Source: Longimicrobium terrae (GTDB taxonomy: Bacteria > Gemmatimonadota > Gemmatimonadetes > Longimicrobiales > Longimicrobiaceae). Taken from it: a stretch of 64,000 nucleotides of DNA. Position 1 is the first letter of the stretch. The number at the start of each line of letters is the position of its first letter. The position numbers were made by a program, and so were the translations under genes. Where the stretch lies: positions 62,001 to 126,000 of the forward strand of contig NZ_JACHIA010000005.1 of the NCBI RefSeq assembly GCF_014202995.1, read 5' to 3'. Positions 61,166 through 64,000 of this stretch are shown in pieces. Below the pieces are notes generated by a model. That model searched no databases. It saw only the letters and a list, made by a program, of their open reading frames with translations, and was not told where the DNA came from.

Positions 61166-62152
61166 TTGATCTCCATCCGCCGATACCGCCTGTACGGGCT
61201 GGCCGTGGACGTGGAGCCCGGGCTCCCCGACCTGCCGGCCGAGGACGCCGCGGGCCCGGCCGACGTGCGCGTGTGGATGGGCCGCGTTCCGGCAGACGTT
61301 TTTCCGTCCGTGGCGGAAGAAGAACGGTGGTACGTGTCGCCGCGCTTGTCCGTAGAGGGCGAGCCGACGGTGGTGGTGCACCGCCGCGCGGATGGCGGAT
61401 ACCGGCTGGCGTACGCGGACGGGTGCGAATACGTCGTGGACGGGGCCGCGGCGGCGGTCGCCTGCACCTGGCCCGCGCACTACACGCCGGAGGACGCGGC
61501 CACGTACCTGCTGGGCCCCGTGCTGGGGCTGGTTCTGCGCATGCGCGGCGTCCCGTCGCTGCACGCCGGCGCCGTGGCGATGGACGGCGGCGTGGTGGCG
61601 GTCGTGGGCCCGGCGGGCGCGGGCAAGTCCACGACGACGGCGGTGCTGGCCGGCCGGGGACACCGCGTGGTGGCGGATGACGTGCTGGCCATTCGCCTGC
61701 GGGATGGCGCCGTGCTCGCCCAGCCCGCGTATCCGCACCTGCGCCTGTGGCCGGATTCGGTGCCCACGGTGCTGGGCCCGGGCGGTCGCCTTCCGCCGCT
61801 GACGCCCAACTGGGACAAGCGCTTCATGCGCATGGATGACGGCTTTCATCCCCATCCGCTTCCCCTTTCCGCCATCTACCTCCTCGCCGCGCGGCGGGCG
61901 GACGACGCGCCCCGGCTGGAGCCGGTGCTCGCGGTGGAGGGGATGCTGGCGCTGGTGGGGAACGCGTACGTGGGGTGGCTTCCCGACCGGGCGGCGCACG
62001 CGCGCGACGCCCGGGTGCTGGGGCAGGTGGCGCGCACTGTCCCCATTCTTCGCGCCACGCCGCACACCGATCCCGCTCTCCTCACCCGACTGTGCGAGAT
62101 GATTGAACAAGACGTGAAACGGCGGTCCGGCACCGCGGGAGCGCCCGCGTGA
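61166..62152 (+). CDS. HPr-kinase-like lasso peptide kinase
   Basis: 328 residues from a TTG at 61166. The HPr kinase/PadeK-like core has PSLHAGAVAMDGGVVAVVGP, P-loop GPAGAGKSTTTAVLAGRG, RVVADDVLAIRLRDG (acidic pair) and QPAYPHLRLWPDS. The N-terminal region (about 1-120) is not obviously homologous to HprK. In paeninodin-type clusters such kinases phosphorylate a C-terminal Ser of the precursor. Here the precursor ends in Thr, so Thr phosphorylation is the working hypothesis. It sits between the cyclase and the methyltransferase, suggesting a three-gene operon. Confidence 0.8.
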   Translation: MISIRRYRLYGLAVDVEPGLPDLPAEDAAGPADVRVWMGRVPADVFPSVAEEERWYVSPRLSVEGEPTVVVHRRADGGYRLAYADGCEYVVDGAAAAVACTWPAHYTPEDAATYLLGPVLGLVLRMRGVPSLHAGAVAMDGGVVAVVGPAGAGKSTTTAVLAGRGHRVVADDVLAIRLRDGAVLAQPAYPHLRLWPDSVPTVLGPGGRLPPLTPNWDKRFMRMDDGFHPHPLPLSAIYLLAARRADDAPRLEPVLAVEGMLALVGNAYVGWLPDRAAHARDARVLGQVARTVPILRATPHTDPALLTRLCEMIEQDVKRRSGTAGAPA

Positions 62153-63297
62153 CCCGGTCGTACAACGTCCGCTCGTTCGGGCTGATGGCGGCGGACCACG
62201 TGCGGATCGATGCCTACGCCGCGGCGCTGGAGCAGGCGGTGCGGCCGGGCTCGGTGGTGCTGGACGTGGGGACGGGAACGGGGATTCTGGCGCTGCTGGC
62301 CTGCCGGCTGGGCGCGCGGCGCGTGTACGCCATCGAGCCCAACGACGCGGTGCAGCTGGCGCGGCTGGCGGCGCGGGACAACGGATTCGCGGACCGCATC
62401 GAGTTCATCCAGGCGCTCTCCATGGACGTGGAGCTGCCGGAGCGCGCGGACGTCATCGTCTCGGACCTGCGCGGGGTGCTTCCGGTCGCCTTTCCGCACA
62501 TCACCGCCATCGCGGACGTGCGCGAGCGGATGCTGGCGCCCGGCGGCGTGCTGATTCCCCGCCGCGACACCGTCCGCGCCGCACCGGTGGAGGCGCCGCG
62601 GGAGCACGCCGCCATCACCTCGCCGTGGACGGAGCACGGCCTGGGGCTGGACATGTCATCCTCCCGCGCGGCCGCGCTCAACGACTGGGGCAAGGTGCAC
62701 TTTGCCGCCGGGCAGCTGCTGGCGGCGCCGCAGACCTGGGCCGTGCTGGACTACCGCACCATCACGGACCCCAACCTCAAGGCCACGATGGAATGGACGG
62801 TGGAGCGCGACGGCACCGGGCACGGCGTGTCGGTGTGGTTTGACGCGGATCTGGCGGAAGGGGTGGGGTTCACGACGGGGCCGGAGGGGCCGCAGACCAT
62901 CTACGGAACCGCGTTTCTGCCCTGGCTGGAGCCGGTGCCGCTGGTGCGCGGCGACCGCATCCGCATGATGCTGCAGGCGCGCGGCATCAGCGACGACTAC
63001 GTGTGGGTTTGGGATACCACGGTGGAGCGCGCGGATGGTTCCCGTGTCCGCTTCCGGCAGTCCACGCTGCGCGCGGGGGCGTTCCCCTCGCAGCAGATGC
63101 GGCGCAGGGGGCACGATTTTGCGCCCATGCTGGGGGAGCAGGGGCGCGCGGACCGCGAGATTCTGGGCTTGATGGACGGAACCGCGACGCTGGGAGAGAT
63201 CGCCACGGAGGCGCGGCGCAGGTTTCCCGCGCTGTTCACCAGCTGGGAGGCCGCCCTGTCCCGCGTGGGCCAGCTGAGCGAGACGTTTTCGGAGTAG
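62149..63297 (+). CDS. PRMT-like methyltransferase with C-terminal PqqD-like domain
   Basis: 382 residues; the GTG start overlaps the kinase stop (GTGA). Residues about 30-180 form a class I SAM-methyltransferase with motif I VVLDVGTGTGILALLACRL, AIEPND and DVIVSDLRGVLP. Residues about 190-310 form a beta-barrel like that of PRMTs (FTTGPEGPQTIYGTAF, WLEPVPLVRGDRIRMML). Residues about 315-382 (GRADREILGLMDGTATLGEIATEARRRF) resemble a PqqD-like RiPP recognition domain. This fusion suggests a methyltransferase that recruits the precursor by its leader. The usual PRMT substrate Arg is absent from the predicted core peptide, so the target is unclear. Confidence 0.8.
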   Translation: MTRSYNVRSFGLMAADHVRIDAYAAALEQAVRPGSVVLDVGTGTGILALLACRLGARRVYAIEPNDAVQLARLAARDNGFADRIEFIQALSMDVELPERADVIVSDLRGVLPVAFPHITAIADVRERMLAPGGVLIPRRDTVRAAPVEAPREHAAITSPWTEHGLGLDMSSSRAAALNDWGKVHFAAGQLLAAPQTWAVLDYRTITDPNLKATMEWTVERDGTGHGVSVWFDADLAEGVGFTTGPEGPQTIYGTAFLPWLEPVPLVRGDRIRMMLQARGISDDYVWVWDTTVERADGSRVRFRQSTLRAGAFPSQQMRRRGHDFAPMLGEQGRADREILGLMDGTATLGEIATEARRRFPALFTSWEAALSRVGQLSETFSE

Positions 63298-63321
63298 GAA
63301 CGGCCGGAACGGCGGCGGGCC

Positions 63322-63465
63322 TCAGGTCTTGAGGTTGTTGCCGCCGTTGATGTTGTCGTTCTTGTTCTTGGAGATGGAAACCGTCTGCGTGAGCGCGGCA
63401 AGATCCCCGAAGATGCGCAGGCGCGGCGGGGTGTAGGGAAGACGGTGCGTGTCTTTGGACTGCAT
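63322..63465 (-). CDS. lasso peptide precursor (47 residues)
   Basis: 47 residues from the internal Met at 63465. An upstream Met at 63522 would add a poor 19-residue extension. The leader contains the recognition motif Y11-x2-P14-x-L16-x3-G20-x4-L25-T26 and a Thr at position 28. If Thr28 is the penultimate leader residue, the core is residues 30-47: SISKNKNDNINGGNNLKT. Ser1 and Asp8 of the core could form an 8-residue macrolactam. The core is Asn/Gly-rich, contains three Lys and no Arg, and ends in Thr. It is convergent with, and ends 25 bases from, the methyltransferase gene. No leader protease gene is in the window. Confidence 0.85.
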   Translation of the reverse strand: MQSKDTHRLPYTPPRLRIFGDLAALTQTVSISKNKNDNINGGNNLKT

Positions 63466-63707
63466 GATGGGATTTCGGTTCGCATGGATGCCGGGCGCGC
63501 TAGCCACGCGCGCAGTAAACATTTAGCAGCATCCGTGCTACGGGGCAACCCCCGCGTCCACTGTGTCCCGTATCACGCGCCGCGCATCGGATGAGCACGC
63601 GGCGCGAAACTCTCCTTTGCGGACGCTTGTGTTCGATGCCAGCCGCAGGTTTTCTCCCGCCGTTTCCGTCCGCCGCGACGGGCTCCGTTCCTTTGCGACC
63701 GCCGCGC

Positions 63708-63900
63708 TTACGCAGGGGACGATTCCATCCGCGCCAGGTCGTACGCGAGCAGATGGCCGCGAAAGCGGTGGAGCCACGCCGCCAGCCGCGCTGGCTCCGT
63801 GGCGATGACGTATCCCCCGGTCGTCGCAGGGGTGGATCAGGGCGCCGGTTCGTCTCCGTCCCGCACGCCCGTTGCGCCATCGTCGATTCTGAATCTGCAT
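63708..63900 (-). pseudogene. decayed DUF3885-like gene fragment
   Basis: Read on the minus strand across two frames, it gives FRIDDGATGVRDGDEPA, then GALIHPCDDRG, then YVIATEPARLAAWLHRF and GHLLAYDLARMESSPA followed by TAA. The pieces match the DUF3885 pattern (H-P-[YC]-DDRG-x-DVIA ... LLDYDRxRM) but need at least two frameshifts, so the gene is inactive. The remaining bases in the 480-base gap hold no other recognised gene. Confidence 0.45.
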
Positions 63901-63945
63901 TCATGATCCCTCGCCGGTGACGAACCCGCGCCGCAACCCGGGGGA

Positions 63946-64000
63946 TCAGTTGCGGGTGACGTTCTCCAGCAGCAGGGTGTAGGCGCCGGTTTCGCCGCTG
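63946..64000 (-). CDS. C-terminal end of a protein cut by the window edge
   Basis: The last 18 residues, SGETGAYTLLLENVTRN before TGA, match the end of a PPC-type (bacterial pre-peptidase C-terminal) or related beta-sandwich domain (GxYTLxLxN). The rest lies beyond 64000. Confidence 0.45.
   Translation of the reverse strand, partial: SGETGAYTLLLENVTRN

Noticed and set aside
62149-63297. PQQ biosynthesis (PqqD) locus
   Set aside because: The PqqD-like domain is fused to a methyltransferase and no PqqA, PqqC or PqqE gene is present.
63563-63808. 81-codon + strand open frame in the right-hand gap
   Set aside because: No motif or ribosome-binding site, and it is antisense to the DUF3885-like remnant.
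1-64000. tRNA or rRNA genes
   Set aside because: No cloverleaf-consistent sequence with a T-loop motif or rRNA-like conserved stretch was found on reading both strands, though a covariance search could not be run.

Overview
The window is GC-rich bacterial DNA with high GC in third codon positions. It uses many GTG and TTG starts and carries lipoproteins, TonB-dependent and D15-like outer-membrane proteins, 6-bladed beta-propellers and a DUF5916 protein. This suggests a diderm soil or environmental bacterium, most likely Gemmatimonadota of the Longimicrobium type. That placement is inferred from gene content; no rRNA or tRNA was found to confirm it.

Layout. 298-7605 (+): a secreted GH3/beta-lactamase fusion, two small genes and a DUF5916 barrel protein. 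8625-14862 (-): a cobalamin uptake operon (btuF, btuC, btuD, a TonB receptor and a beta-propeller lipoprotein) behind a cobalamin riboswitch with an attenuator hairpin. 15581-22171: a PQQ-type sugar dehydrogenase, an SMP-30 lipoprotein, an FkbM methyltransferase, a zinc-ribbon protein, a small gene and a quinone oxidoreductase. 22772-28042 (-): a probable amidoligase system (GCS2-type ligase, two ATP-grasp enzymes, a small Cys-rich protein and an esterase). 28378-35039: a small secreted peptide, two tandem paralogous propellers, an RNB nuclease, a PuuD-like amidotransferase and a lytic transglycosylase. 35679-41906: a LuxC-type acyl-CoA reductase, a D15-type outer-membrane protein, lipoproteins and a CPBP protease. 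42365-49148: an HTH protein, prfC, a DUF4349 lipoprotein, a queuosine-precursor transporter and small membrane proteins. 49336-52644 (-): a copper ATPase and a cupredoxin. 52827-59204: an SDR/TetR divergent pair, bioD, a PAS histidine kinase and small genes. 59275-63465: a lasso-peptide locus (cyclase, HPr-kinase-like kinase, PRMT-like methyltransferase fused to a PqqD-like tail, and a convergent 47-residue precursor). The right edge holds a decayed DUF3885 gene and the end of another protein.

Intergenic DNA is unusually rich in dispersed repeats. There are eight copies of a composite hairpin repeat, mostly 180-340 bp long (core GAGCGGATGAATCCGCCGCTC ... TTCGGGGCTTCAAC), often in inverted pairs around genes. 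There are three copies of a 182-bp MITE-like element with TCATCCTGAG ends, a 310-bp tandem duplication, several short degenerate tandem repeats, and stuttering tracts (CACTGGGCACTGG, CCCTATTCCC) at gene ends.

The most interesting loci are the lasso-peptide cluster, which lacks a recognisable leader protease here; the ATP-grasp/GCS2 cluster; and the riboswitch operon, whose last gene resembles a BtuG-like B12-capturing propeller. All calls come from reading the sequence and recalled family motifs; no database search was run.
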